Of a stretch of 64,000 nucleotides of DNA, positions 1 to 8,522 are shown piece by piece (position 1 is the first letter of the stretch; the number at the start of each line of letters is the position of its first letter). The translations under genes were made by a program, and so were the position numbers. The notes below the pieces were generated by a model. The model was not told the DNA's origin. It saw only the letters and a program-made list of their open reading frames with translations, and made no database searches. The stretch comes from Streptomyces showdoensis. GTDB lineage: Bacteria; Actinomycetota; Actinomycetes; Streptomycetales; Streptomycetaceae. The stretch is from assembly GCF_039535475.1 (NCBI RefSeq), contig NZ_BAAAXG010000012.1, forward strand, positions 1 to 64,000, given 5' to 3'.

Positions 1-64
1 CCTCCGTTGTTGTTGTTGAGAGAGATCACTCACGTGTGATATGAGGGGCGATGGTGCGGGGGGC

Positions 65-96
65 GGTCGGACCCCTGTGCGGACTCCGCACCGACC
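65..96 (-). terminator. Possible hairpin downstream of the dehydrogenase
   Basis: An imperfect inverted repeat lies just past the stop of the dehydrogenase gene at 109. Bases 65-70 (GGTCGG) face 91-96 (CCGACC), with an inner arm GTGCGG at 77-82 facing CCGCA at 86-90 and a six-base bulge. There is no T run. It is a plausible but weak terminator. Confidence 0.35.
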
Positions 97-108
97 CCCC
101 GAGCGGAA

Positions 109-947
109 TCAGTACGTGTAGAAGCCCTGCCCGCTCTTGCGCCCGATGTCACCCGCGTCCACCATCCGGCGCATCAGCTCCGGCGGGGCGAACTTCTCGT
201 CCTGGGTCTCGGTGTAGATGTTGCTGGTGGCGTTGACGAGGATGTCGACGCCGGTGAGGTCGGTGGTGGTGAGCGGGCCCATCGCGTGCCCGAAGCCCAG
301 CTTGCAGGCGATGTCGATGTCCTCGGCGGTGGCCACGCCGGACTCGTACAGCTTGGCGGCCTCGACGACCAGCGCCGAGATGAGGCGGGTGGTGACGAAG
401 CCGGCGACGTCGCGGTTGACGACGATGCAGGTCTTGCCGACGGACTCGGCGAACTCCCGCGCGGTGGCGAGGGTGGCGTCGCTCGTCTTGTAGCCGCGGA
501 CGAGCTCGCAGAGCTGCATCATCGGGACCGGCGAGAGAAGTGGGTGCCGACCACGGACTCCGGGCGCTCCGTCACCGCGGCGATCTTGGTGATCGGGATG
601 GCGGAGGTATTGGAGGCGAGCACGGCGCCGTCCTTGGCGACCTTGTCGAGGGCGCGGAAGATCTCGTGCTTGACCTCCAGCTTCTCGAACACCGCCTCGA
701 CCACGATGTCGGCGTCGGCGACGGCCTCCAGCTCGGTGGTGGCGGTGATCCGCCCGAGGGCGGCCTCGGCCTCGGCGGCGTCCAGCCTGCCCTTGGCGAC
801 GAAGCGGTCGTAGGAGGCCTTGACGGAGTCGGTGCCCCGGGTCAGCGCGGCGTCGGTGACGTCACGCAGGACGACGTCCCAGCCTGCCTGGGCCGAGACC
901 TGCGCGATACCGGACCCCATGAGTCCGGCCCCGATGACGGCGAGCTT
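109..947 (-). pseudogene. 3-hydroxyacyl-CoA (3-hydroxybutyryl-CoA) dehydrogenase, frameshifted and missing its start
   Basis: The NAD-dependent 3-hydroxybutyryl-CoA dehydrogenase family acts in beta-oxidation and acetoacetyl-CoA metabolism. The Rossmann entry KLAVIGAGLMGSGIAQ and the C-terminal end GRKSGQGFYTY are both clear, and about 280 codons are covered, which is near full length. Two lesions are visible. At about 534-539 one base is missing from the expected HFFSPVPMM coding stretch, so the frame reads HFSRRSR and stops, while the rest continues in another frame from 522 down. At 947 homology stops at the Lys before the glycine-rich loop with no start codon; the bases beyond belong to the signal-peptide region of the opposite-strand haloperoxidase gene. 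It is either a true pseudogene or a product of assembly error. Confidence 0.85.
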
Positions 948-2432
948 CCCGCCTCCGCCGCCGCGGCCGGCGCCTTCGCGCTCGCCTCGGGGACCAGTAC
1001 GGCCTGGGCGGCGGCCCCCGTCGCACGGTTCGAGGCGGAGACCCGCACCGGCCGCAGGGCCCCCGGAGCCGCCGCCGAGCCCAGCGTCGTGGTGCGCTGG
1101 AACCAGGCCGCCATGGACGCGATCCTCGGCCGCTACCAGGCCGCCGGAAACCGCTTCGGCCCCGCCACCGTCAACGCCCGCGCCCTCGCGATCATCCACA
1201 ACTGCATCTACGACGCCTGGTCCTGTTACGACCGCGTCGCCACCGGCACCCGCTTCGGCGGCTCGCTGCGCCGCCCCCGCGCCGAGCGCACCCTCGACAA
1301 CAAGAACGAGGCCGTCAGCTACGCCGCCCACCTGGCCCTCCTCGACCTCTTCCCCGAGTACAAGGTCGCCATCGACTCGATGCTGCGCAGCCTCGGCTAC
1401 GACCCGGCGCTCACCGACCCGCGCCGCAACAGCCCCGCGTGGATCGGCCGCCGCACCGCCCAGGCCGTCCTCGACTACCGGCACGCCGACGGCGCCAACC
1501 AGCTCGGCACCCCCGCATACACCGACACCACCGGCTACGTCCCGAAGAACCCGCCGCAGACCGCCGGCGCCTTCGACCCGTCGATCGTCGTCGCGCCCGA
1601 GCACTGGAGCCCGCTGATCGTCGGCGGCAAGACGCAGCGCTACCTCACCCCGCAGTTCGCCGTCATGAAGCCCTTCGCGCTCAGCCGCCCCGACCAGTTC
1701 ACGGTCGCCGCGCCGCCCGCGTACCCCTCGGTCCGGATGACCGCCGCGATCGAGGAGCTCCTCGACATCAGCGCGAACCTGACGGACGAGCAGAAGTGCA
1801 TAGCCGAGTTCTGGCTGAACGACGACGTCACCCCGCCCGGTGCCCAGCAGATGTGGGGCCGCTTCGTCTCCGCCCGCGACGGCCACGACGTCGACGAGGA
1901 CGCCAAGCTGTTCTTCGGCCTCAACATGGCCGAGTGCGACGCCGCCATCGGCTCCTGGGCGGTCAAGGCACAGTACGACTTCGCGCGCCCCTCCACCCTC
2001 ATCCCGTACGACCGCCGGGGCGAGCAGGTCCGCTCCTGGGGCGGCCCCGGTCAGGGCACCGTCACCATGAACGGCGTCGACTGGCAGGCCTACGTGGCCG
2101 TGCCGCCGTTCCCGGCCACCGTCTCCGGGCACAGCACCTTCTCCGGCGCCGCCGCCGAGTTCCTGCGCCGCTTCACCGGCACCGACGCCTTCGGCGACTC
2201 CTACCGATTCAAGGCCGGCGCCTCCACCGTCGAGCCCGGACTGACCCCGCGCACCGACACCGTCCTCACCTGGCCCACCTTCAGCGAGGCCGCCCGGCAG
2301 GCCGGCATCTCCCGGGTGTACGGCGGCATGCACTGGAGCTTCGACAACGAGCCCGGCATCGAGATGGGCCACCGGATCGGCAAGGTCGTCCACCGCCAGG
2401 CCCAGTGCTACTTCACCGGCACGCACCGCTGA
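948..2432 (+). pseudogene. Vanadium-dependent haloperoxidase (PAP2 superfamily), 5' end missing
   Basis: Secreted vanadium haloperoxidase/acid phosphatase-type enzyme. Family motifs are intact: KAQYDFARPST (the K-x6-RP vanadate/phosphate-binding element), PATVSGHSTF (SGH with the acid-base His) and SRVYGGMHWSFD (the vanadate-ligand His, SR-x5-H-x3-D). The visible N-terminus AAAAGAFALASGTSTAWA is the hydrophobic core and cleavage region of a signal peptide, probably Tat, but the Met and n-region are absent. Frame-matched sequence before 948 is the antisense of the dehydrogenase. The first internal Met codon, at about 1111, lies past the signal and is not a credible start. HPP, rhodanese and cupin genes follow in tight succession, so it should lead an operon. 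Confidence 0.85.
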
Positions 2433-2443
2433 GGAGACGAACG

Positions 2444-2959
2444 ATGACCCAGACCCAGAACGCGACCCCGGCCCGGACGGGCAGCGGCGCCCCGCCCTTC
2501 CCGGGCGCCAAGGCCACCGTCCTCGGCACCCTCGTCACCGTCGTCTCGCTGCTCGTCCTCGTGGCGCTCGGCGAGGCCACCGGCCACCTCCTGATGATCG
2601 CGCCGCTCGCCGCCACCGCGATGATCATCTGCAGCACGCCCGCCCTGCCGCCCGCCCAGCCCCGGGGCGTCCTCCTCGGCCAGGTCGGCTCCGGCGTCCT
2701 CGGCCTGGCCGCCGTCGCCCTCTTCGGCCACTCGCTGTGGGTCGCGGCCGTCGCCGCCGGCCTCAGCGTCGGCCTGATGCTGCTGCTGCGCGCCATCCAC
2801 GCCCCGGCCGCCGCCACCGCCGTCCTCGCCGTCCTCCAGGACCCGGCGCCGCTGCGCTTCCTCGTCCTGCTCACGGTCGGCAGCGTCCTGCTCGTCCTCG
2901 TCGGCCTGATCGCCTCCAAGGCCGGCGTGATCGCCAAATACCCGACGTACTGGTGGTGA
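2444..2959 (+). CDS. HPP family integral membrane protein
   Basis: A 171-residue membrane protein with about four hydrophobic helices (residues roughly 27-47, 50-66, 80-115, 140-160). The segment around STPALPPAQPRGVLLGQVGSG resembles the conserved loop of HPP-domain proteins, and a plastid member of that family has been implicated in nitrite transport. ATG 2444 has a GAGGAG ribosome site overlapping the haloperoxidase stop at 2430-2432, so the two are translationally linked. Its substrate here is unknown. Confidence 0.75.
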   Translation: MTQTQNATPARTGSGAPPFPGAKATVLGTLVTVVSLLVLVALGEATGHLLMIAPLAATAMIICSTPALPPAQPRGVLLGQVGSGVLGLAAVALFGHSLWVAAVAAGLSVGLMLLLRAIHAPAAATAVLAVLQDPAPLRFLVLLTVGSVLLVLVGLIASKAGVIAKYPTYWW

Positions 2960-2964
2960 ACCCG

Positions 2965-3888
2965 ATGACCCGAGACACCCTCCTCGTCAGCACCGAGGCG
3001 CTCCAGGACCACCTCCGGCAGCCCGCCGGCACCGTCCCCGGCCTCGTCCTGGTCGAGATCACCGACGGCGGCAACGACGGCGGCGGCCGCGAGGGCCGCA
3101 TCCCCGGCGCCGTGCGCCTCGACTGGACCGGCGACCTCCAGGACCCGGTACGCCGCGACGTCATCGGCCCGGAGGCCTTCGCGGAGCTCCTCGGCCGGCA
3201 CGGCATCGGCGCCGACGACACCGTCGTGTTCTACAGCGGCAACAACAACTGGTGGGCGGCGGCCGGCTACTGGCAGTTCCGCCTCTACGGCCACCGCGAG
3301 CTGCGGATCCTCGACGGCGGGCGGGCCCGCTGGGAGGCGATCGGCGGCGCCCTCACCCGCGAGGCGCCCGAACGGCCCGCCACCCGCTACCCCGTACCGG
3401 CAGGGGCGGACGAGTCCATCCGGGCCCGCCGCGAGGACGTGCTCGACCACATCGGCCGCCGCACCCTGCTCGACGTCCGCTCCCTGGAGGAGTACCTCGG
3501 GCAGAGCAACACCCCGCCCGGCGTCCCCGAGGACGTCGGCGTCCGCTGCGGCCACGCCCTCTCCGCCGAGCACCTGCCCTGGCACACCGCCATCCACCCC
3601 GACGGCACCTTCCGCGACGACGAGGAGCTGCGGGCCGCCTACGGGGCGCTGCCCGCCGACCGCGCCACCGTCGTCTACTGCCGGGTCGGCTGGCGCTCCG
3701 CCCACAGCTGGTTCGTCCTGCACGAGCTGCTCGGCCTGTCCGACGTGCGCAACTACGACGGCGCCTGGCGGGAGTTCGGCTCCCTCATCGGCGCGCCCAT
3801 CGTCAACGGCCCGCAGCCCTGGGGCCCCGACGGCATCCCGTCCATCGTCGCCCAGCGCGCCCCCTCGGAGGTCACCGCCCGTGCCTGA
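2965..3888 (+). CDS. Two-domain rhodanese (thiosulfate sulfurtransferase)
   Basis: A 307-residue sulfurtransferase with two rhodanese domains. The N-terminal domain (about 10-130) is the inactive type. The C-terminal domain carries the active loop YCRVGWRSAHSW with nucleophile Cys239, close to the CRIGERSSHTW loop of mycobacterial CysA/SseA enzymes. It transfers sulfane sulfur from thiosulfate or a persulfide to a thiophilic acceptor in the cytoplasm. GTG 2956 would overlap the HPP stop; ATG 2965 has the better-spaced GGTGG and is preferred. The cupin start lies 8 bases inside this gene. Confidence 0.85.
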   Translation: MTRDTLLVSTEALQDHLRQPAGTVPGLVLVEITDGGNDGGGREGRIPGAVRLDWTGDLQDPVRRDVIGPEAFAELLGRHGIGADDTVVFYSGNNNWWAAAGYWQFRLYGHRELRILDGGRARWEAIGGALTREAPERPATRYPVPAGADESIRARREDVLDHIGRRTLLDVRSLEEYLGQSNTPPGVPEDVGVRCGHALSAEHLPWHTAIHPDGTFRDDEELRAAYGALPADRATVVYCRVGWRSAHSWFVLHELLGLSDVRNYDGAWREFGSLIGAPIVNGPQPWGPDGIPSIVAQRAPSEVTARA

Positions 3889-4312
3889 CGTCACCGTCTT
3901 CCGCGATGTCCTGCGCAACGGCTTCGACCAGACCGACCTGCCCTGGGTGCCGTGGACCGAACCCGGCCGCGAGGGCGTCGAGTTCGTCGTCCTCTGGGGC
4001 CCCGGCCACGCCGGCGAGGAGGACTCCGCGTCCCTCCTGCTCCGCTTCCCGCCGGGCGCCCACGGCGACTTCCACGAGCACCTGGGCCACGAGCTGATGC
4101 TGGTCCTCGACGGCACCCTCGACCACAGCGACGGGCGCCGCTTCCACCGCGGCGACCTCGTGATCGAGGAGCCGGGCACGCGCCACCAGATGTCCAGCGC
4201 GACCGGCTGCACCGTCCTCGCCGTCCGGGCCCGCCCGGCCTCGCCGCGCACGCCGCTGGCCGGCGAGATCACCACGGGCGTGGGCGCGGGCGCCCCCGCC
4301 GACGCGGCCTGA
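3881..4312 (+). CDS. Cupin-domain protein
   Basis: A 143-residue single-domain cupin. Metal-site motifs are visible: GDFHEHLGHELMLVLDG (cupin motif 1, two His and a Glu) and the PGTRHQM element of motif 2. The fold is shared by small dioxygenases, isomerases and sensor domains such as the ChrR cupin, so the substrate cannot be named. GTG 3881 overlaps the rhodanese end by 8 bp. It is the last gene of the haloperoxidase-HPP-rhodanese-cupin operon. A sulfur- or oxidant-handling role fits the context but is inference. Confidence 0.75.
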   Translation: MPDVTVFRDVLRNGFDQTDLPWVPWTEPGREGVEFVVLWGPGHAGEEDSASLLLRFPPGAHGDFHEHLGHELMLVLDGTLDHSDGRRFHRGDLVIEEPGTRHQMSSATGCTVLAVRARPASPRTPLAGEITTGVGAGAPADAA

Positions 4313-4342
4313 CGAAGGGCCTGACGGAGGGCCCGACGGAGG
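4307..4342 (+). repeat. Three 12-bp tandem repeats at the cupin gene end
   Basis: Units GCCTGACGAAGG, GCCTGACGGAGG and GCCCGACGGAGG run head to tail, with a decayed fourth unit to about 4353. The first contains the cupin stop codon. Repeat slippage at the gene end is the simplest reading. Confidence 0.7.
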
Positions 4343-4734
4343 GCCGGCGAAGGGGCTGGTCCTGCCGACCGACCGGGGGCCGGCACCTGGGCGCCCCGAC
4401 CGCGGGGCTCCGGCCCCGGGGCCCCGAGCCCGAGGACCGGTCCAGGGGACCGGTCCCGGTCCGGTACCCGAGCCGCACGTTCGATCCCGGGGCCCGTCCG
4501 AGCGCCCGTTCCGGGGCCCGGCCGTCACGGCCGGGCTCGCCGGGGGCCTCCCGTACGCGCCCGTGCGACGCCGCGCGCCACGTCACCGCCCGTACGGCAC
4601 GCACGACCCGTACGCCACCGCGCCACCCACCCCGCGCGCCGAGCGCCCTTTGCGCACCATCCGCGCGCCCCGAACCACAGCCACCACCCGCACCTCCCGC
4701 ACCACCCCGCATCCGCACCGTCATTGGAGTCGCC
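4313..4734. other. Gene-free 422-bp spacer with repeats and paired palindromes
   Basis: No convincing gene is visible. It begins with 12-bp repeats that overlap the cupin stop (listed separately). Two copies of the ten-base palindrome GGACCGGTCC lie at 4434-4443 and 4447-4456, which could be an operator or a hairpin. The 3' half is Pro/Thr-like low-complexity sequence leading to GGAG at 4726-4729, the ribosome site of the next gene. The promoter of the B12-mutase operon must lie here, but I cannot place it. Confidence 0.5.
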
Positions 4735-5238
4735 ATGCACCCCTCGTACAGTCCGGACAGCGACAGTCCGCGCAGGGTCCTGCTCACCACCGGATCGTCC
4801 GACGCGCACACGTGGAACCTCGTCCACCTCCAGCTCTTCCTGGAGGAGCACGGGCACTCCGTGCTCAACCTCGGACCGTGCGTGCCCGAGCGGCTGCTCG
4901 TCGACACCGCCCGGATGACCCACCCGGACCTCGTCGTCCTGTCCTCCGTCAACGGACACGGCCACCAGGACGGCCTGCGCGCCGCGCGGGCCCTACGCGC
5001 GGACAAGGGGACCCAGGGCATCCCCATGGTCATCGGCGGCCTCCTCGGCATCTCGCCCGAGGGCGCCGAACAGCGCACCGCCGAACTGCTCGACGCCGGC
5101 TACGACGAGGTGTACGCCGACGGCACCGCCCCCACCGCGCTGCTGAAGCGGCTCGCGGCAACCGGCGGGACCGACAGGGGAACCGGGGCCCCCACCGCCC
5201 GGCTGAGAGGCGCGTGTACCGGGCGGGCCGCGGCGTGA
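4735..5238 (+). CDS. Cobalamin-binding subunit, methylaspartate (glutamate) mutase S-like
   Basis: A 167-residue flavodoxin-like B12-binding protein. It matches the small subunit of glutamate mutase: VLLTTGSSDAHTWN is the DxHxxG region (Asp23, cobalt-ligand His25), DLVVLSSVNGHGHQDG the second loop and MVIGGLLGIS the third. The usual Gly of DxHxxG is Asn28, an unusual change; the Asp-His pair needed for base-off binding is kept. The C-terminus is about 30 residues longer than usual and Ala/Gly/Thr-rich. ATG 4735 has GGAG five bases upstream. The stop overlaps the GTG of the partner E-subunit gene, so 1:1 synthesis is likely. Confidence 0.85.
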   Translation: MHPSYSPDSDSPRRVLLTTGSSDAHTWNLVHLQLFLEEHGHSVLNLGPCVPERLLVDTARMTHPDLVVLSSVNGHGHQDGLRAARALRADKGTQGIPMVIGGLLGISPEGAEQRTAELLDAGYDEVYADGTAPTALLKRLAATGGTDRGTGAPTARLRGACTGRAAA

Positions 5239-8200
5239 CCCCTGCCGCGCAGCCCGATCTCGGCGCGTTCGTCCAGGAGGCCGCCCAGGCCGGAGAGCTC
5301 GTCGTCCAGCCCCGGATGGGCATGGTCGCCCCCGAGGACATGGCCGCCGGCGTCACCGCCGTCGCCGACCTCCCCGAGCGGACCGTGGCCACCCTGACCA
5401 TCGACAGCTACACCCGCGTCGGCGACCACGCCGCCGCCACCGCCGCCCTGCGCACCGGTCATCCGCTCAACGGCTTCCCGCTGGTGAGCCACGGGCCCAG
5501 GACCACCGCCCGGGTCGCCGCCGCAGCAGGCCGCCGCACCCCGGTCCAGGTCCGGCACGGTTCCGCCGACCCGATGGCCATCTTCCGCACCATGACCGCC
5601 GCCGGACTCGCCGCGAGCGAGGGCGGCCCCGTCTCGTACTGCCTGCCCTACGGGCGCACCCCGCTCGCCGAATCCGTCGCCGCCTGGCGGGACTCCGTGC
5701 AGTTCCTCACCGAGGAGAGCCGGAACCAGGGCCGCCGCGCCCATCTGGAGTCCTTCGGCGGCTGCCTCCTCGGCCAGCTCTGCCCGCCGTCGCTGCTCGT
5801 CGCCGTCTCCGTCCTGGAGTGCCTGTTCTTCGCGCAGAACGGCGCCGCCAGCGTCTCCCTCTCGTACGCCCAGCAGACCCACGCCGCGCAGGACGCCGGC
5901 GCGCTCGCCGCGCTGCGGCTGCTCGCCGACGAGCTGCTGCCGCCCGCCGTGGACCGGCACATCGTGCTCTACACGTACATGGGCGTCTACCCGCGGACCG
6001 TGCCCGGCGCCCGGCTGCTGCTGCGCCGCAGCGCCGAACTGGCCGTACGCGGCGGGGCCCAGCGCCTGATCGTCAAGACCGAGACCGAGGCGCACCGCAT
6101 CCCCACCGTCGAGGAGAACCTGACCGCGCTGAGGGTCGCCGCCGACGCGGCCCGCGCGGCCCGGGCCCGGCCGCACGCCCTCGGCCCGCCGGGCGGCGGC
6201 CCCGCCGGGGCGGACACGGAGGAGATCCTGGCCGAGGCGCGCGCCCTGGTCGGCGCCGTCCTGGCGCTCTCCGACGACATCGGCGTGGCGCTCCTGAAGG
6301 CCTTCGACCGGGGACTGCTCGACGTGCCGTTCTGTCTGCACCCGGACAACCGGGGCGAGGCCCGCTCGGCCGTCGCCGCGGACGGCCGGCTCCAGTGGAC
6401 CGATCTGGGCGCGCTGCCGCTGCTCACCACCAGCCGGAGGACCACGCCGATGACCTCGCGCCAACTCTCCGGGATGCTCGGCCGGGTCGCCCGCGAGCAC
6501 GACCTGGCGGCCGAGACCGACCCGCCCCCCGAGCCCGCGCCGCCGCCGGTGCAGCGCTGCCTCGCGGACCCGGTCCGCCCGCCGCTGCGGGTGGCCTTCG
6601 CGGGGATGGGACCGCGCGGCCTGTCCGTCCTGGAACGGCTCGCCGCCCACTGCGCCGCGCACCCTCCGGGGCGCCGGATCGAGGCGTACGCGATCGATCC
6701 GCACGAGGCGGGGGCGGGCAGGATCTGGCGCACGGACCAGTCGCCGTGGTTCCTGATGAACACCCCGGCGCAGGAGGTCACCATGTTCTCCGGCCCGGCC
6801 GACGCCGGCCCGCACCGGCCCGGCGCGGGGCCCAGCCTCGCCGAGTGGTGGGCGGAGGACGACCCGGAGCACGCGGAACCGGAGGGGTACGCGCCGCGCA
6901 GGGTCTACGGGCGCTACCTCGCGTACGTGATGGAGCGCGTCGAGGCGACCCTGCCGCCGTGCCTGACGGTGCACCGCGTACCGGCCCGGGTGATCTGCGC
7001 CGACCGCGTGCCGGGGGCCGAAGGGGCCGCAGGCGCCACAGGGGCCGAAGAGGCCGGTGGGGTCGCCGGGACCGGGGGCGGCGGGATCCATCGTCTGCGG
7101 CTCGACCGGGGCGACGTGCTCACCGTCGACCGGCTGGTGCTCACCACCGGCCACCCGGTCAACGAACCCGACGCGCAGCAGCGCGCGTGGCAGGAGTTCG
7201 CCCGCACCCACTCCACCCCCGCCCGGCCGGTCCGGTACGTGCCCGGCGGCTCCGCGAACGAGATGCCCCTCGCCGACATCCCGGCCGGCGCGAGCGTCGG
7301 CGTCATCGGCATGGGGCTGACCTTCTACGACGTGCTGGCCGAACTCACCCTGGGGCGCGGCGGCACCTTCACGGACGGCGGCGACGGGCTGGTGTACCTG
7401 CCGAGCGGCAAGGAGCCCCGGATCCTGGCCGGTTCGCGCGGCGGGGTGCCGCTGCTGACCCGGGGCGTCAACCAGAAGGACCCCCTGCACCGCTACCGCC
7501 CGGTGCTCTTCACCCCCGAGCGGATGGCCCGGCTGCGCGCCGGGCACGCGCCGCTCGACTTCGAGCGCTCCGTGCTGCCGTGGCTGCTCGCCGAGGTGAA
7601 CACGGTGCTGCTCGCCACCCGGATCCGCCAGGTCCACGGGCCGGACGCGGCACGGGAGTTCACCGAGCGGGCGGAGGAGGCGCTGGCCCTCGCCCCCGAA
7701 CTCCCGGTGCTCCAGCGGCTCGCCGCCGGATACCGGATCGACCCGCTGCCGCTGACCGGACTCGACGCGCTGGCCCGGCCGTTCGGCGAGCGCCGGTTCG
7801 GTTCGCCGGCCGAGTTCCACAAGGTGCTCACCGAGTGGCTGCGCGCCGACCTCGGCGACGCCCGGCTCGGCAACGCGGACGGCCCGATGAAGGCGGCCGC
7901 GGACGTCCTGCGGGACGTCCGCCAGACCATCCGCTCGGTGGTGGACTTCGGCGGGCTCACCCCGGACTCGCACCGCTGGTTCCTCACCACGTTCGGGCCG
8001 GTCGCCTCGCTCGTGTCGACCGGTCCGCCGCAGCTGCGGTCCGAGCAGTTCCTGGCGCTGCTGGCGGCCGGGGTGCTCGAACCGGTCGGCCCGGGCGCCC
8101 GGTTCGGGACCGATCCCGTCGAGGGCCGCTTCACGGTCGAGTCGGCGCGGGTGGAGAACTCCTGGACGCCCCTCGACGTCCTGATCGACGCCCGCGTCCC

Positions 8201-8522
8201 CGGCACGGACCTGACCGCGGACCGCGACCCGCTGATCCGCGGCCTGCTGGCCGACGGGCGGGTGCGGCCCTTCGTCAACGCGACGGAGCGGCACGAGGGC
8301 GACGGCGCGGAGTTCGCGACGGGCGGCATGGACTGCACGGACGCGCCCTTCCACCCGGTCGGCGCGGACGGCGAGCCGGACCGGGCCACCCATGTGCTCG
8401 GCATCCCCAGCGAGCACACCCGCTGGTTCACCCAGGTGGGCAGCGGGCGTCCGGGCCCCTGGGGCTCCTTCACCAAGGACGCCGACGCGATCGCCTCGGC
8501 GCTGATGGGAGCGGCGGAATGA
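5235..8522 (+). CDS. Fusion of glutamate mutase E subunit and CreE/HpyO-type FAD/NAD(P)-binding monooxygenase domain
   Basis: A 1095-residue protein in two complete parts. Residues 1-430 are a full methylaspartate mutase E subunit. The substrate arginine claw is kept (Arg27 in QPR, Arg61 in SYTR, Arg107 in QVRHG), as are Glu129, Tyr135 and Tyr139 in SEGGPVSYCLPY and the C-terminal LLDVPFCLHPDN block. After a Pro-rich linker (about 430-450) comes a FAD_NAD_binding_9 flavoprotein: VAFAGMGPRG at 453-462 (FAD loop), GAGRIWRTDQSP and FLMNTPAQEVTMF near 493-520, and a second nucleotide loop VGVIGMGLTF near 688. Family members include aspartate N-monooxygenase CreE and urate hydroxylase HpyO. The GTG start overlaps the S-subunit stop (GTGA) and the stop overlaps the ligase ATG. 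The proposed chemistry, 3-methylaspartate formation then amine oxidation, is inference. Confidence 0.85.
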   Translation: MTPAAQPDLGAFVQEAAQAGELVVQPRMGMVAPEDMAAGVTAVADLPERTVATLTIDSYTRVGDHAAATAALRTGHPLNGFPLVSHGPRTTARVAAAAGRRTPVQVRHGSADPMAIFRTMTAAGLAASEGGPVSYCLPYGRTPLAESVAAWRDSVQFLTEESRNQGRRAHLESFGGCLLGQLCPPSLLVAVSVLECLFFAQNGAASVSLSYAQQTHAAQDAGALAALRLLADELLPPAVDRHIVLYTYMGVYPRTVPGARLLLRRSAELAVRGGAQRLIVKTETEAHRIPTVEENLTALRVAADAARAARARPHALGPPGGGPAGADTEEILAEARALVGAVLALSDDIGVALLKAFDRGLLDVPFCLHPDNRGEARSAVAADGRLQWTDLGALPLLTTSRRTTPMTSRQLSGMLGRVAREHDLAAETDPPPEPAPPPVQRCLADPVRPPLRVAFAGMGPRGLSVLERLAAHCAAHPPGRRIEAYAIDPHEAGAGRIWRTDQSPWFLMNTPAQEVTMFSGPADAGPHRPGAGPSLAEWWAEDDPEHAEPEGYAPRRVYGRYLAYVMERVEATLPPCLTVHRVPARVICADRVPGAEGAAGATGAEEAGGVAGTGGGGIHRLRLDRGDVLTVDRLVLTTGHPVNEPDAQQRAWQEFARTHSTPARPVRYVPGGSANEMPLADIPAGASVGVIGMGLTFYDVLAELTLGRGGTFTDGGDGLVYLPSGKEPRILAGSRGGVPLLTRGVNQKDPLHRYRPVLFTPERMARLRAGHAPLDFERSVLPWLLAEVNTVLLATRIRQVHGPDAAREFTERAEEALALAPELPVLQRLAAGYRIDPLPLTGLDALARPFGERRFGSPAEFHKVLTEWLRADLGDARLGNADGPMKAAADVLRDVRQTIRSVVDFGGLTPDSHRWFLTTFGPVASLVSTGPPQLRSEQFLALLAAGVLEPVGPGARFGTDPVEGRFTVESARVENSWTPLDVLIDARVPGTDLTADRDPLIRGLLADGRVRPFVNATERHEGDGAEFATGGMDCTDAPFHPVGADGEPDRATHVLGIPSEHTRWFTQVGSGRPGPWGSFTKDADAIASALMGAAE

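Noticed and set aside
25..40. ATCAC/GTGAT inverted repeat with a central CACGTG at the window edge
   Set aside because: Too short and without a visible target gene; the context to the left is missing.
519..2426. A very long open frame antisense to the haloperoxidase gene
   Set aside because: A GC3 shadow. Its peptide is Gly/Ala/Val low complexity except for the end that belongs to the dehydrogenase.
1111..2432. Internal ATG as the true haloperoxidase start
   Set aside because: It lies beyond the signal-peptide core and conserved N-terminal residues; a lost 5' end explains the data better.
5235..8522. Two separate genes instead of one fusion
   Set aside because: The frame is continuous through the Pro-rich linker, with no stop and no credible ribosome site or start near 6500-6600.
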